Positions 1 to 8,933 of a stretch of DNA of 64,000 nt are shown one piece after another. The DNA is from Qipengyuania intermedia (GTDB lineage: Bacteria > Pseudomonadota > Alphaproteobacteria > Sphingomonadales > Sphingomonadaceae): the NCBI RefSeq assembly GCF_019711615.1, contig NZ_JAIGNS010000001.1:992001-1056000 (forward strand). Reading direction: 5' to 3'. Numbering within the stretch: position 1 is the first letter of the stretch; every line of letters begins with the position of its first letter. The notes under the pieces are model-generated. The model was not told the DNA's origin and made no database searches. It worked only from the letters and a program-made list of their open reading frames with translations. Made by a program: the position numbers and the translations under genes.

Positions 1-127
1 CAAGGACCGAGCCTACGCAGCCGACGACGATGTTCCAGAAAATGCCCATCGAGGCATCACGGTTCATGACGAGGCTTGCGAGCCAGCCGGCAATACCACC
101 GACGATAAGTGCGATAATCCAACCCAT
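1..127 (-). CDS. GlsB/YeaQ/YmgE-type membrane protein (partial, C-terminus off window)
   Basis: The ATG at 127 is preceded by a strong GGAGGAA ribosome binding site. The 42 visible residues begin MGWIIALIVGGIAGWLAS and continue into NIVVGCVGSVL. This is the glycine-rich two-or-three-helix pattern of the transglycosylase-associated / YeaQ stress-response family of small inner-membrane proteins, usually about 80-90 residues. The rest lies left of the window. The exact function of the family is not established; it is often stress induced. The call rests on the N-terminal half only. Confidence 0.8.
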   Translation of the reverse strand, partial: MGWIIALIVGGIAGWLASLVMNRDASMGIFWNIVVGCVGSVL

Positions 128-242
128 TGAACTTCCTCCTGTTATTTGCCGTCGCCCTCCCCTCGAAAGAGGCAAAATGACGGAAGAACCCCACACCGCA
201 TGGCGGAGCGGGGATAGTCGGAAAGCGAATGGATTCAGGTTT

Positions 243-261
243 GGTTCCCGCTGCCGGAACC
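243..261 (-). terminator. Hairpin just downstream of sciP
   Basis: GGTTCC (243-248) and GGAACC (256-261) form a 6-bp stem with a 7-base loop, two bases past the sciP stop codon. There is no T run, so it is a weak or Rho-assisted terminator candidate only. Confidence 0.35.
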
Positions 262-263
262 GC

Positions 264-563
264 TCAGTACTTGAACTGGCGCTCGTAGAGATCGCGATAG
301 TGCTGGATGCGGGTGACGCGCAGGCCCTGCATGCCGGAGCGATCGACCGCCCGCTGCCAGGATGCGAATTCTTCCAGCGTAAGCCCGTAACGCTCCAACA
401 CCTCGTCGATGGTCAGCAGACCGCCGTTGACGGCAGCTACGACCTCGGCCTTGCGACGCACGACCCAGCGCTTCGTCTTGGGCGACGGAAGGTCCTTCAA
501 GGTCAGCGGCTCGCCAAGCGGGCCGATTACCTGTGCAGGGCGGATGTCCTGGTTCTCGATCAT
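264..563 (-). CDS. sciP: SciP-type CtrA inhibitor (DUF1153)
   Basis: This 99-residue protein has the compact DUF1153 helix-turn-helix fold. Recognisable blocks are QVIGPLGEPLTLKDLP near residue 11, TKRWVVRRKAEVVAAVNGG near 31-49, and LEEFASWQRAVDRSG...LRVTRIQ near 63-86. In Caulobacter, SciP binds the master regulator CtrA and DNA and blocks CtrA-dependent transcription during G1. Here the ATG at 563 directly follows the TAG stop of an upstream 97-residue gene, so the two are probably translationally coupled. SciP's Caulobacter role is established; its role in this lineage is inferred. Family identity is very secure. Confidence 0.9.
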   Translation of the reverse strand: MIENQDIRPAQVIGPLGEPLTLKDLPSPKTKRWVVRRKAEVVAAVNGGLLTIDEVLERYGLTLEEFASWQRAVDRSGMQGLRVTRIQHYRDLYERQFKY

Positions 564-857
564 CTATTTCTCTTTGTCGCCATGCACCGCACCATTTGCG
601 GCTCGAGAAGGGTTTAGCCCGGCTACTTTGCCATGCACTAAATCAGTGTGGTTAATGGCGCTTTTACCATTCTCGCAGTTTTCGCGCCGGACTTCGCCGA
701 AGGCCTCGAAGCCGCCGACCGAACCCTTGGCGAGTTCGGCCCGCAATTCGCGAGTCGCCTCGAGGCGCGCGACCAGCTCGGTCCAGCGAAACCGCTGCAA
801 AACCTCGCTTTCACGTCCCTCGACGAAAGCCTTTCTATTGATGTGCCCCTCAAACAT
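564..857 (-). CDS. Small hypothetical protein upstream of sciP
   Basis: A 97-residue ORF whose stop abuts the sciP start with no gap. The ATG at 857 has an AGGA ribosome binding site 8 bases upstream, which supports real translation. The protein has an RWTELVARLEATRELRAEL helix near residues 24-42 and a basic/polar C-terminus containing NPSRAANG. I recall similar short proteins beside DUF1153 genes in sphingomonads but cannot name a domain. No signal peptide or membrane segment is visible. Coupling to sciP suggests co-expression and perhaps a cell-cycle role, but that is inference. Confidence 0.65.
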   Translation of the reverse strand: MFEGHINRKAFVEGRESEVLQRFRWTELVARLEATRELRAELAKGSVGGFEAFGEVRRENCENGKSAINHTDLVHGKVAGLNPSRAANGAVHGDKEK

Positions 858-877
858 GCCATCCTGAATAGCGCGCT

Positions 878-885
878 ATGGTAAA
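878..885. promoter_or_regulatory. CtrA-like half-site upstream of the sciP operon
   Basis: On the minus strand this reads TTTACCAT, a 7/8 match to the CtrA 8-mer TTAACCAT. It lies about 20 bases upstream of the first gene of the sciP operon, in the divergent promoter region shared with mnmA. In Caulobacter sciP is a CtrA target, which makes the position suggestive. A single imperfect 8-mer could easily be chance. Confidence 0.3.
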
Positions 886-950
886 GAGACTGTGAAGCAT
901 CGCCCCCGGCGCAAAACCGTAAATGGTGGAGATGCGGCGCAAGGCCGTGT

Positions 951-2117
951 ATGGGGCGCGCCATGCCCGAATCCCGTCTTCTCGAACCGGCCGCTGCGGC
1001 CGATCTTTTCGACCTGCCTCGCCCCGCCAGCGACTGCCGCATCGTCGTGGCGATGTCGGGCGGCGTGGATTCGTCCGTCGTGGCCGCCCTTGCTGCAAAA
1101 AGCGGGGCAGAGGTTATCGGCATAACCCTCCAGCTCTACGATTATGGCGCCGCCACGGGACGCAAGGGAGCATGCTGCGCGGGCGACGACATTGCGGATG
1201 CGCGCGCCGTCGCCGATCGCCTGGGTATTGCGCATTACGTCTACGATCACGAAAGCGCCTTTCGCGAGGACGTGGTCGAGGCATTTGCGGACGAGTATCT
1301 GGCCGGGCGCACGCCGGTGCCGTGCATCCGTTGCAACATGGGCCCCAAGTTCACCGACCTGTTTGCCATGGCTCGCGAGCTCGGCGCGGACTGCCTCGCC
1401 ACCGGACATTACGTCCGCCGCGTCATGGGGCCCGCCGGAAGCGAGCTACACCGCGCAGTGGATCCCGCTCGCGACCAGTCCTATTTCCTATATGCAACGA
1501 CGCAGGACCAGCTGGACTACCTCCGCTTCCCGCTTGGCGGATTGCCGAAAGCGGAAGTGCGCGAGCTGGCCGAAGCGGCCGGCCTGCGCAATGCGGCCAA
1601 GCCCGACAGCCAGGACATCTGCTTCGTGCCCGACGGCGACTACGCCAAGATCGTCAAGAAGATGCGTCCCGAGGGTGCGGCTGCGGGAGATATCGTCCAC
1701 GCGGCGACAGGCGACGTTCTTGGCAAGCATCAGGGCGTCATCCATTATACCGTCGGCCAGCGCCGCGGCCTCGATATCGGCGGCCAGCCGGAACCGCTTT
1801 ATGTCGTGGGCATCGATGCGGAAGCCGCCCGCGTCCTAGTCGGTCCAAAGCGGATGCTCGCCGTGTCGAGCGCGACCGTCATCGAGACGAACCGCATCGG
1901 CCCGGTTCCGGATGCAGGTTTGACGGCCAAGGTGCGCAGCATGGCTAAGCCGGTTCCGGTGACGATCGAAGGACCTTTCGGCGAAGGGACGAGAACGAGG
2001 ATTCGCTTTGCTGAGCCAGAGTTCGGCGTGGCGCCGGGGCAGGCGGCCGTGATCTATGCGGGCGAACGCGTTGTCGGCGGCGGCTGGATCGACGAGACCG
2101 AACGCCTCACGGCGTAA
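951..2117 (+). CDS. mnmA: tRNA-specific 2-thiouridylase MnmA
   Basis: This 388-residue enzyme thiolates U34 of tRNA-Lys, -Glu and -Gln using ATP and sulfur from a cysteine-desulfurase relay. The PP-loop SGGVDSS sits at residues 36-42. The PCIRCN motif (catalytic Cys about 128) and the second active-site Cys in SQDICF (about 220) are both present, as is the C-terminal barrel. Length matches the family. The ATG at 951 has AAGG about 10 bases upstream; an in-frame ATG at 963 (MPESRL) is an equally possible start. It is divergent from the sciP operon. Confidence 0.96.
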   Translation: MGRAMPESRLLEPAAAADLFDLPRPASDCRIVVAMSGGVDSSVVAALAAKSGAEVIGITLQLYDYGAATGRKGACCAGDDIADARAVADRLGIAHYVYDHESAFREDVVEAFADEYLAGRTPVPCIRCNMGPKFTDLFAMARELGADCLATGHYVRRVMGPAGSELHRAVDPARDQSYFLYATTQDQLDYLRFPLGGLPKAEVRELAEAAGLRNAAKPDSQDICFVPDGDYAKIVKKMRPEGAAAGDIVHAATGDVLGKHQGVIHYTVGQRRGLDIGGQPEPLYVVGIDAEAARVLVGPKRMLAVSSATVIETNRIGPVPDAGLTAKVRSMAKPVPVTIEGPFGEGTRTRIRFAEPEFGVAPGQAAVIYAGERVVGGGWIDETERLTA

Positions 2118-2456
2118 TCAGCTTTCCCATTCCTTGAGGATACAGCCATAGCCTTCGCGGTAGGTGGCCGTGTCCGAAGCGACCAGAGGCACGCTGGCGG
2201 TCACTGTCATCGAATCCGTGTTCTCGCTCAGCATCACGAATTCCATGCCCTCGAGCTTGTCCTTTGCGCAGTCCGAAAGGCTACGTCCGGCAACGAAGCG
2301 GCACGAACAGGCCACGCGTGCGCCATAGGCCGTGCCGGCCTCGGCCGTGCGCCTTACACTGTCGCCCCAGGCCAGCCACAGCGCGCTCGCCAGAACCGCG
2401 ACGAGGATCAGGAGCCACAGCCAGCGGCTGGAAAGAATTGAGCGATTTTTCGCCAT
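2118..2456 (-). CDS. Hypothetical single-pass membrane/secreted protein
   Basis: A 112-residue protein starting MAKNRS with one hydrophobic segment (residues 12-30), so membrane-anchored or exported. The extracytoplasmic part has four cysteines (ACSC near 50-52, SDCAK near 63, YGCIL near 105), which could form disulfides. It converges tail to tail with mnmA, with no gap between the two stop codons. It is divergent from the serine hydrolase gene, whose start is 34 bases away. I recognise no named family. The C-rich export-type layout suggests a periplasmic protein of unknown function. Confidence 0.7.
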   Translation of the reverse strand: MAKNRSILSSRWLWLLILVAVLASALWLAWGDSVRRTAEAGTAYGARVACSCRFVAGRSLSDCAKDKLEGMEFVMLSENTDSMTVTASVPLVASDTATYREGYGCILKEWES

Positions 2457-2490
2457 TGCGAGAGCGGTTTCCCCGTGCGAGTGCGTACGA

Positions 2491-3624
2491 ATGATTCTGC
2501 GGTCGCGCCCCCTTATCGCTCTTGTCCTTGCCACTACAAGCCTCGCGTCTTGCGGCGGTCCCGGACCTGCCGAAGAGCCGCCGCTGAGCGAGGAAGCGCT
2601 TGCTGCCGTGACGGACGATGCGGGTGCCCCGCGCAAGGCTCTGGCACGCGAGATCGACGACCTCTTCGAGATGGAAGGACTTGGCGATACCCGCGCGCTC
2701 GTCGTCATGCACGACGGACAGATCGCGGCGGAGCGCTATGGCGAGGACTACGATGCCGACACGCGTTTCGTCAGCTGGTCCATGGCGAAGACCGTGACCG
2801 CGATGCTGATCGGCCAACTCGTCGGCGACGGCCTGTTGCGCCTTGATGCGCCCGCCCCCGTGCCGCGCTGGCAACGGAGCGGCGATCCGCGCGCCGATAT
2901 CACGCTGCGTCACCTGCTCCAGATGCGGTCCGGCCTCGAGCATACGGAGGCCGGCGACCCGCCCTACGAGAGCAGCGAAGTGCGCATGCTCTTCCTCGAG
3001 GAGCGCGACGACATGGCCGGTTTCGCGACGGCCCAGCCGCCGGAAGCCGAGCCGGGAGAGAGGTTCGAGTATTCCTCGAACACCACTGTCATCCTTGCCG
3101 ATATTGCCGCTCGCGCACTCACGGAGAGTAGCGATCCCGGCGAGCGACGCCGCGCGGTGAGCGACTATCTCCATGCCCGCCTGTTCGATCCGCTCGGGAT
3201 GGATTCCATGGTCCTCGAATTCGACCGTGCCGGCACGCTGATCGGCGGCAGCCTGATGCATGCCGACGCCCGCGACTGGGCGAAGCTGGGCGAGCTGCTA
3301 CGCCGCAAGGGCTCGCATCGCGGCGAACAGCTCGTACCGCGCAGCTGGGTGGAGGAGATGGTCAAACCTAGCCCGGTGTCGCCGCATTACGGACTGCAGA
3401 CCTGGCTCAACCGCCCCACTGGCGAGGATGAGCACCCGCTGTTCCCCAATCGCGCACCGCAAAGCGCCTTCGCAATGATCGGGCACATGGGGCAATATGT
3501 TTTCGTCTCGCCTGAGCAGGGACTGACTGTGGTGCGCCTCGGCCATTCCGACGCAGCCGAACGCAAGGCGATGCTGCAGCAGCTGGCCGATATTATCGAG
3601 CTCTATCCCGCCGAGGGCAGGTAG
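2491..3624 (+). CDS. Serine hydrolase lipoprotein (class C beta-lactamase fold)
   Basis: A 377-residue protein from the ATG at 2491. It has a signal peptide ending in a lipobox (LASC, Cys21), so it is a predicted lipoprotein. The nucleophile motif SMAK is at residues 97-100, the Tyr region is FEYSSN around 177, and GHMGQ replaces the KTG box near the C-terminus. This is the beta-lactamase/DD-peptidase-like 'serine hydrolase' family, whose substrates are diverse (esters, peptides, amides). Nothing here shows resistance activity. Its last 22 bases overlap the convergent phzF gene. Confidence 0.85.
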   Translation: MILRSRPLIALVLATTSLASCGGPGPAEEPPLSEEALAAVTDDAGAPRKALAREIDDLFEMEGLGDTRALVVMHDGQIAAERYGEDYDADTRFVSWSMAKTVTAMLIGQLVGDGLLRLDAPAPVPRWQRSGDPRADITLRHLLQMRSGLEHTEAGDPPYESSEVRMLFLEERDDMAGFATAQPPEAEPGERFEYSSNTTVILADIAARALTESSDPGERRRAVSDYLHARLFDPLGMDSMVLEFDRAGTLIGGSLMHADARDWAKLGELLRRKGSHRGEQLVPRSWVEEMVKPSPVSPHYGLQTWLNRPTGEDEHPLFPNRAPQSAFAMIGHMGQYVFVSPEQGLTVVRLGHSDAAERKAMLQQLADIIELYPAEGR

Positions 3625-4406
3625 AACTCGCCCTTCACCACGGTAACGCAGTCGCCCGACAGCCAGGCCTGATCGCCCTCGCGGCGACAGGTCGCATGGC
3701 CGCCGCGCCGCGAAGCCTGGAAGGCGGTGAAGCTGTCGCGGCCGAGCGTCTCGGTCCAGAACCACGTCAGCGCGGCATGGGCCGAGCCGGTGAAACTGTC
3801 CTCGTCGACGCCGCCGCCCGGAACGAAGACCCGGCTGACCACATCGGTTTCGCTCCCGCGTGCCGTGCAGATGAACTGGTCGTTCCCGAGCGCCTTCAGT
3901 CCGCGCATATCCGGTTCGATCGCGCGCACTTCGTCTTCACTCTCGTAAAGGTAGACGCCGTAGCCTTCGGGATTGAGCCAGACTTCCTGCGGCTCTGCGC
4001 CCAGGAGCGACACGGCCTCGTCCCATGATCCGCGCTCTGTCGGGATGAGCGGAAGGCCGAGTTCGTAGCCCGCGCTGCTTTTGCGCACCTCCAGCAACCC
4101 GGCCTTGCGCGTGCGGAAGGTAACGCGGTCCTTACCGCTCTTCGACAGCAGCACATGTCCGCTCGCCAGCGTCGCATGACCGCACAGGCGCACTTCTTCC
4201 GTCGGTGTGAACCAGCGCAACTCGTAATCCGCCTGCCCGCTCGCATCGGGGATGACGAAGGCGGTCTCGGCGAAGTTGTTCTCTTCCCCGATGGCTTGGA
4301 GGACATCATCGTCCAGCCACGCCTCCAGCGGCATTACGGCCGCCTGGTTCCCCTTGAACGCCCCATCCGCGAAAGCGTCGACATGCCAATATTCGAGTGG
4401 TGTCAC
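3603..4406 (-). CDS. PhzF-family isomerase
   Basis: A 267-residue PhzF/YddE-type protein. N-terminal HVDAFADGAFKGNQAAV and NNFAETAF (candidate catalytic Glu about 47) are characteristic, and the second lobe has GGGVDEDSFTGSAH. The family catalyses diaxial isomerisations such as the PhzF step in phenazine synthesis, but most genomic homologues have unknown substrates and no phenazine genes are nearby. Its start overlaps the upstream CDF gene by four bases (ATGA), forming a pdxH-CDF-phzF operon. Confidence 0.9.
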   Translation of the reverse strand: MTPLEYWHVDAFADGAFKGNQAAVMPLEAWLDDDVLQAIGEENNFAETAFVIPDASGQADYELRWFTPTEEVRLCGHATLASGHVLLSKSGKDRVTFRTRKAGLLEVRKSSAGYELGLPLIPTERGSWDEAVSLLGAEPQEVWLNPEGYGVYLYESEDEVRAIEPDMRGLKALGNDQFICTARGSETDVVSRVFVPGGGVDEDSFTGSAHAALTWFWTETLGRDSFTAFQASRRGGHATCRREGDQAWLSGDCVTVVKGEFYLPSAG

Positions 4407-5338
4407 TTCTCGCCTCCCAGACGATCGAATTCATTTTCCTCAACCAGCGGGTTGTCGGGTTCATCGACATGGCCTTCGGGATCGATGTGGATCAGCAGTT
4501 CCATGTCGGGAAACTGGCGACAAAGGTCCTCCTCGACCCGCTCGATAATGTCGTGCGCTTCCTCGACCGTCATGGTCCCGGGCAGGTCGACGTGGAACTG
4601 CACGAAATCGCGGTGCCCGCTGGTGCGAGTGCGCAGGTCATGCAGGTTGGACAATTCGGGATGCTTTGCAGCGGCTTCGACGAAGGCAAGGCGCTTTTCC
4701 TCGGGCCATTCGCGGTCCATCAGATCGTCCACCGCGTCGCGCGCGGCGTTGAAGGCGCCCCAAGCCAGCCATGCTGCGATGGCGAGGCCGAACGCCGGGT
4801 CTGCGCCCCGCACCCCCACGAATTGGTCGAGCACCAGGGCCGCAATCACGGCGAGATTCAGAAAGAGATCGGATTTGTAATGCAGGTGGTCGGTCTTGAT
4901 CGCCAGGCTGCGCGTCCGGCTCATGACGTGGCGTTGCCAGCCGAGCAGCGCGAAGGTCAGCACGATCGCCACCAGCGAGACGCCGATCCCCTCGGCCGCG
5001 GCCTCGGTCTGCTGGCCCTCCGCAAATTGCAGGATGGCGCGGGTCGCGATGCCGAAGGCCGACAGGGAGATAAGCATGACCTGGAAGATCGCGGCCAGCG
5101 CCTCTGCCTTGCCGTGGCCGAAGCGATGGTCTTCGTCCGCCGGCTGCGAGGCGATCCACACGCCGGTCAGCGTGGCGAGGCTGGCGATGAGGTCGAGCGC
5201 GGAATCGGCAAGACTGCCGAGCATGGCAGTCGAACCGGTTTTCCAGGTCGCCCAGGTCTTGAGCGCGACGAGGATGACGGCAACGCTGATCGAAGCGAGC
5301 GCGGCGGAGCGTGCGAGGCGGGCGCGATCGGTACTCAT
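4403..5338 (-). CDS. Cation diffusion facilitator transporter (FieF-like)
   Basis: This 311-residue inner-membrane metal/proton antiporter of the CDF family probably exports Zn2+, Fe2+ or similar divalent cations. The first metal site is visible in SLADSALDLIAS (Asp45 and Asp49). The second, H-x3-D in LHYKSD, lies near residue 152. HRFGHGKAE follows helix 3, and the cytoplasmic C-terminal domain has HDLRTRTSGHRDFVQFHVDLPG. It sits between pdxH and phzF with four-base overlaps on both sides. Metal specificity cannot be read reliably; the DD/HD pattern fits Zn/Fe-type members. Confidence 0.92.
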   Translation of the reverse strand: MSTDRARLARSAALASISVAVILVALKTWATWKTGSTAMLGSLADSALDLIASLATLTGVWIASQPADEDHRFGHGKAEALAAIFQVMLISLSAFGIATRAILQFAEGQQTEAAAEGIGVSLVAIVLTFALLGWQRHVMSRTRSLAIKTDHLHYKSDLFLNLAVIAALVLDQFVGVRGADPAFGLAIAAWLAWGAFNAARDAVDDLMDREWPEEKRLAFVEAAAKHPELSNLHDLRTRTSGHRDFVQFHVDLPGTMTVEEAHDIIERVEEDLCRQFPDMELLIHIDPEGHVDEPDNPLVEENEFDRLGGEK

Positions 5339-5958
5339 GGATAGAGCAACGTGTTGGACCAGCCATCGGTCGGCGCTGTTCGCGTAAAGCGGCGGCGGTC
5401 ATGCAGGCGGTACTGGCGGTCCTGCCAGAATTCGATCGCAGTCGGCGTCAGCAGGAAGCCGGTCCAATGTGGCGGACGCGGTATGTCGCCCTCCGGATAG
5501 CGTTCCTCGAGGGCGGCCACACGGTCGAGGTAGACCTGCCGGTCGGGCAACGGGCGAGACTGGTCGGAGGCCGCCGAGCCGATCTGCGAGACGCGCGGAC
5601 GCGAATGGAAGTAGGCATCGGCCTGTTCGCTGCTCACTTCCTGTAGCGGTCCCTCGATACGGATCTGGCGGCGCAGGCTTTTCCAGTGGAACAGGAGCGA
5701 CGCCTGCATGTTGGCGCGGATTTCCTCGCCCTTGCGGCTTTGGGCATTGGTGTAGAACACGAAGCCGCCGCCCTCGCCCCAGTGCGTGCCATGCCCTTTC
5801 AGCAGCACCATGCGCACGGAGGGCATACCGCTTTCGCTGGCCGTGGCGAGCGCCATGGCATTGGGATCGTTCGGCTCGCTCGCCTTCGCCTCTCCGAACC
5901 ATTCTTCGAACAGGGTGAACGGATCGGTGACGGGAATTGCGCTGTCGCTATCGCTCAT
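5335..5958 (-). CDS. pdxH: Pyridoxamine 5'-phosphate oxidase
   Basis: This 207-residue FMN enzyme oxidises pyridoxine/pyridoxamine 5'-phosphate to pyridoxal 5'-phosphate. Landmarks are PSVRMVLLKG near residue 48, FYTNAQSRKGEEI for FMN binding near 67-79, the VSQIGSAASDQS block near 122, and a C-terminal EFWQDRQYRLHDR...W. It is the first gene of a three-gene operon on this strand. The 5' gap of about 200 bp is shared with the divergent DnaJ-family gene. Confidence 0.95.
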   Translation of the reverse strand: MSDSDSAIPVTDPFTLFEEWFGEAKASEPNDPNAMALATASESGMPSVRMVLLKGHGTHWGEGGGFVFYTNAQSRKGEEIRANMQASLLFHWKSLRRQIRIEGPLQEVSSEQADAYFHSRPRVSQIGSAASDQSRPLPDRQVYLDRVAALEERYPEGDIPRPPHWTGFLLTPTAIEFWQDRQYRLHDRRRFTRTAPTDGWSNTLLYP

Positions 5959-6159
5959 CGGGCAGTCCTACAGAGTGGAACGGGTGGAACACAGTCCTGG
6001 GGCAAAAAACCTCGCCCGCGCGTTTGGCCGCAAAATGGCGGAACTTCACGGGGATGAGGATGGTTGAAGCCGTGCATGACGCGTTCCCTATATCCCGCTT
6101 CGTCCGTAGGAAAGCCTCTCCGCTTGCGCGGACAACGTGTTGCACCTAGCTAACACGCT

Positions 6160-7107
6160 ATGGCCGATCCCTATTCCACCCTTGGCGTCCCGCGCTCTGC
6201 ATCCGAAAAGGATATCAAGAGCGCATACCGCAAGCTCGCCAAGGAGCTTCATCCCGATCGCAACAAGGACAACCCCAAGGCGGCCGAGCGCTTCAGCGAA
6301 GTGACCAACGCCTACGACCTGCTGTCGGACAAGGACAAGCGCGCCCGGTTCGACCGGGGCGAGATCGATGCCGAGGGCAATCCGACCAATCCCTTCGGCG
6401 GCATGGGCGGCGGGTTCGGCGGCGGCGGCCACCCGGGCGGCCAGCGTGGCTTCAGGGCCGAGGATTTCCAGGGATTCAGCCAGGAAAACGTCGACCTGGG
6501 CGACATTTTCGAAGGCTTGTTCGGCGGCGGGCGGACAAGCTCGCGTGGCCGCGGCGATCCGTTCGGCGGGCGCCGTGCGCCGCCGCCCAAGGGCGCCGAC
6601 ATAGGCTATACCCTGCGCGTCCCCTTCACCGATGCGGCCTCGCTCAAGGACCAGCGCATCACGCTTGCCGACGGAAAGACTATCGACCTGAAACTGCCTA
6701 AGGGCGTCGAGGACGGCACCCAAATGCGCCTCAAGGGCAAGGGCCAGCAGGGTCCGGGCGGCGCGGGCGACGGGCTCGTCACGATCCGCATCGACCGGCA
6801 CAAACTCTACAAGCGCGACGGCGACGATGTGCGTTTCGATTTGCCGATCACGCTCGACGAAGCGGTGAACGGTGCCAAGGTCCGCGTGCCCACGGTCGAT
6901 GGTCCGGTGATGATGACAATCAAGGCCGGCACCAGCGGCGGATCGGTTCTGCGCCTCAAGGGCAAGGGTTTCTCCAAGAAGGACGGCAGCCGCGGCGACC
7001 AGCTCGTGACGCTCGAAATCCAGCTTCCCGCCGACCTTGGCGAACTTGCCAAGCGTCTCGATGGGTGGAAGGACGACAGCGACCCACGGAGCAAACTCGG
7101 GGTATAG
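6160..7107 (+). CDS. DnaJ C-terminal domain protein (CbpA-like type II J protein)
   Basis: This 315-residue co-chaperone has an N-terminal J domain with the HPD motif at residues 31-33, which stimulates the DnaK ATPase. A Gly/Phe-rich linker follows (about 75-110), then two beta-sandwich substrate-binding domains. The CxxCxGxG zinc-finger repeats of canonical DnaJ are absent, so this is a CbpA/type II protein rather than the main dnaJ. No strong Shine-Dalgarno sequence precedes the ATG. The YihY gene begins almost immediately after its stop. Confidence 0.92.
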   Translation: MADPYSTLGVPRSASEKDIKSAYRKLAKELHPDRNKDNPKAAERFSEVTNAYDLLSDKDKRARFDRGEIDAEGNPTNPFGGMGGGFGGGGHPGGQRGFRAEDFQGFSQENVDLGDIFEGLFGGGRTSSRGRGDPFGGRRAPPPKGADIGYTLRVPFTDAASLKDQRITLADGKTIDLKLPKGVEDGTQMRLKGKGQQGPGGAGDGLVTIRIDRHKLYKRDGDDVRFDLPITLDEAVNGAKVRVPTVDGPVMMTIKAGTSGGSVLRLKGKGFSKKDGSRGDQLVTLEIQLPADLGELAKRLDGWKDDSDPRSKLGV

Positions 7108-7112
7108 GGCCT

Positions 7113-8102
7113 TTGGTACATCATCCGCTTCCGCAGCCTGAAGAGCGCGAGATCCGGTCGCTCTCTCCGGAAGCGCGGCGGCAGGAGGCGGTCACACTGC
7201 GCGGCCGTGTGGCCAAGCGGGTCGGTCCCGGCACCTATTTCTTCCAGGTCCTGAAGCGCACCGCCGTCGGCACGTTCAACGACGGCTTCATCCACGCGGG
7301 CAACCTCGCCTACCTTGCGATGCTGTCGATTTTTCCGTTCTTCATCCTGGGTGCCGCGATCTTCTCGCTATTCGGCGAAGAGGCGGAGCGCGCGGCAACG
7401 ATCAACGCCGTCCTTGTCGCCCTTCCGCCCATGGTCGGCAATGTGATCGAACCGGTCGCGCGCGACGTGATCGAGGCGCGTAGCGGCTGGCTGTTGTGGG
7501 CAGGTGCCCTCGTGGCCCTGTGGACCGTCGGCAGTCTTGTCGAAACCATCCGCGATATCCTGCGGCGGGCCTACGGGACGAAGATGACGAAGGCGTTCTG
7601 GAAATACCGGCTGTTCTCATCCGGCGTCATTATCGGCGCGGTGTTGCTGTTGATGCTTTCGCTGCTGGCGCAGGTTGTGATCGGCGCGGCCCAGCAAGTG
7701 ATCGAGGCCTATTTCCCGCAGCTGGTCGAACACATCACCGACCTCAGGATTTCGCGCATCCTGCCGGCGATCGGCCTCTTCGGATCGCTCTACCTGATAT
7801 TCTATTCTCTCACCCCGTCGCATTACCGTCACCGGCGCTATCCAAAGTGGCCCGGTGTCCTGTTCACGACGCTCTGGTGGATCCTCGTCACGTCGCTCAT
7901 GCCCGTCGTCCTGCGCAGCTTTTTCTCATACAATCTCACCTACGGCAGCCTTGCCGGGATCATGATCGCGCTGTTCTTTTTCTGGCTTGTCGGGCTTGGT
8001 GTGGTTATCGGCGCGGAATTGAACGCGGCGCTGGCTGAAACGCCCGAGGAAGAAGAACTGGGCGGAGAAGGCGAGGCAGACACGGCCGCGCAGACGGATT
8101 GA
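7113..8102 (+). CDS. YihY/BrkB-family inner membrane protein
   Basis: A membrane protein of about 329 residues with a soluble N-terminus, then GNLAYLAMLSIFPFFILG and about six hydrophobic helices, ending in an acidic tail. This is the UPF0761/YihY (formerly 'ribonuclease BN') family, whose function is unresolved. A TTG six bases after the upstream stop gives MVHHPLPQPEE and is my preferred start. An ATG at 7065 would overlap the DnaJ gene by 43 bases, and a GTG at 7209 is also possible. A second YihY paralogue lies at 41.1-42.0 kb. Confidence 0.85.
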   Translation: MVHHPLPQPEEREIRSLSPEARRQEAVTLRGRVAKRVGPGTYFFQVLKRTAVGTFNDGFIHAGNLAYLAMLSIFPFFILGAAIFSLFGEEAERAATINAVLVALPPMVGNVIEPVARDVIEARSGWLLWAGALVALWTVGSLVETIRDILRRAYGTKMTKAFWKYRLFSSGVIIGAVLLLMLSLLAQVVIGAAQQVIEAYFPQLVEHITDLRISRILPAIGLFGSLYLIFYSLTPSHYRHRRYPKWPGVLFTTLWWILVTSLMPVVLRSFFSYNLTYGSLAGIMIALFFFWLVGLGVVIGAELNAALAETPEEEELGGEGEADTAAQTD

Positions 8103-8125
8103 AGATCGAAGGAAGGAAGGCAGCT

Positions 8126-8932
8126 ATGGGCTCACTGATGCAGGGCAAGCGCGGACTGATCATGGGTCTCGCCAACGACAAGTCGCTGGCATGGGGCATC
8201 GCCAAGAAGCTGCGCGAAGAAGGCGCGGAACTGGCGTTTTCCTACCAGGGCGAGGCTCTGAAGAAGCGCGTCGGTCCCCTCGCAGAACAGCTGGGGAGCG
8301 ACTTCACTTTCGAATGCGACGTGTCCGACATGGATGCGCTCGACAGCGCGTTCGACACGCTGAGAGAACGGTGGGACACGATCGATTTCGTCGTCCATGC
8401 GATCGGCTTTTCGGACAAAAGCGAGCTTCGCGGAAAGTATGTCGACACCAGCCTCGACAATTTCCTGATGACGATGAACATCTCCGCCTATTCGTTGGTC
8501 GCCGTGGCAAAACGGGCGCGCGAGATGATGCCCAACGGCGGCAGCATCCTAACGCTGACCTATTACGGCGCGGAAAAGGTCATCCCGCATTACAACGTGA
8601 TGGGCGTGGCTAAGGCGGCGCTGGAAACCAGCGTCCAGTATCTCGCCAACGACCTCGGCCCGGAAAACATCCGCGTGAACGCGATCAGCGCGGGACCGAT
8701 CAAGACGCTGGCAGCCAGCGGAATCGGCGATTTCCGCTACATCCTGAAATGGAACGAGTACAATTCGCCCCTGCGCCGCAATGTCACGATCGAAGATGTG
8801 GGCGGCTCGGGCCTCTACTTCCTGTCCGACCTGTCATCGGGCGTGACCGGCGAAACGCATCACGTCGATGCAGGCTATCACATCGTCGGCATGAAGCAGG
8901 AAGACGCGCCGGATATCGCGCTCGACAAGTAG
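8126..8932 (+). CDS. fabI: Enoyl-[acyl-carrier-protein] reductase (NADH) FabI
   Basis: This 268-residue short-chain dehydrogenase-type enzyme catalyses the last step of each fatty-acid elongation cycle. The nucleotide site has the FabI-type LIMGLANDKSLAWGIA, and the catalytic Tyr-x6-Lys is in YNVMGVAK. IKTLAASGI near residue 195 is the substrate-loop signature that separates FabI from FabG. The ATG at 8126 has an excellent GGAAGGAAGG ribosome binding site. An in-frame start at 8099 inside the YihY gene is less likely. Confidence 0.96.
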   Translation: MGSLMQGKRGLIMGLANDKSLAWGIAKKLREEGAELAFSYQGEALKKRVGPLAEQLGSDFTFECDVSDMDALDSAFDTLRERWDTIDFVVHAIGFSDKSELRGKYVDTSLDNFLMTMNISAYSLVAVAKRAREMMPNGGSILTLTYYGAEKVIPHYNVMGVAKAALETSVQYLANDLGPENIRVNAISAGPIKTLAASGIGDFRYILKWNEYNSPLRRNVTIEDVGGSGLYFLSDLSSGVTGETHHVDAGYHIVGMKQEDAPDIALDK

Positions 8933-8933
8933 G

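Noticed and set aside
2281..3261. A 326-residue minus-strand frame
   Set aside because: Overlaps the serine hydrolase lipoprotein whose SxxK and lipobox are clear. Composition is His/Arg/Gly rich as expected of a shadow frame.
4397..5344. A 315-residue plus-strand frame opposite the CDF transporter
   Set aside because: Antisense to a gene with conserved metal sites; no domain of its own.
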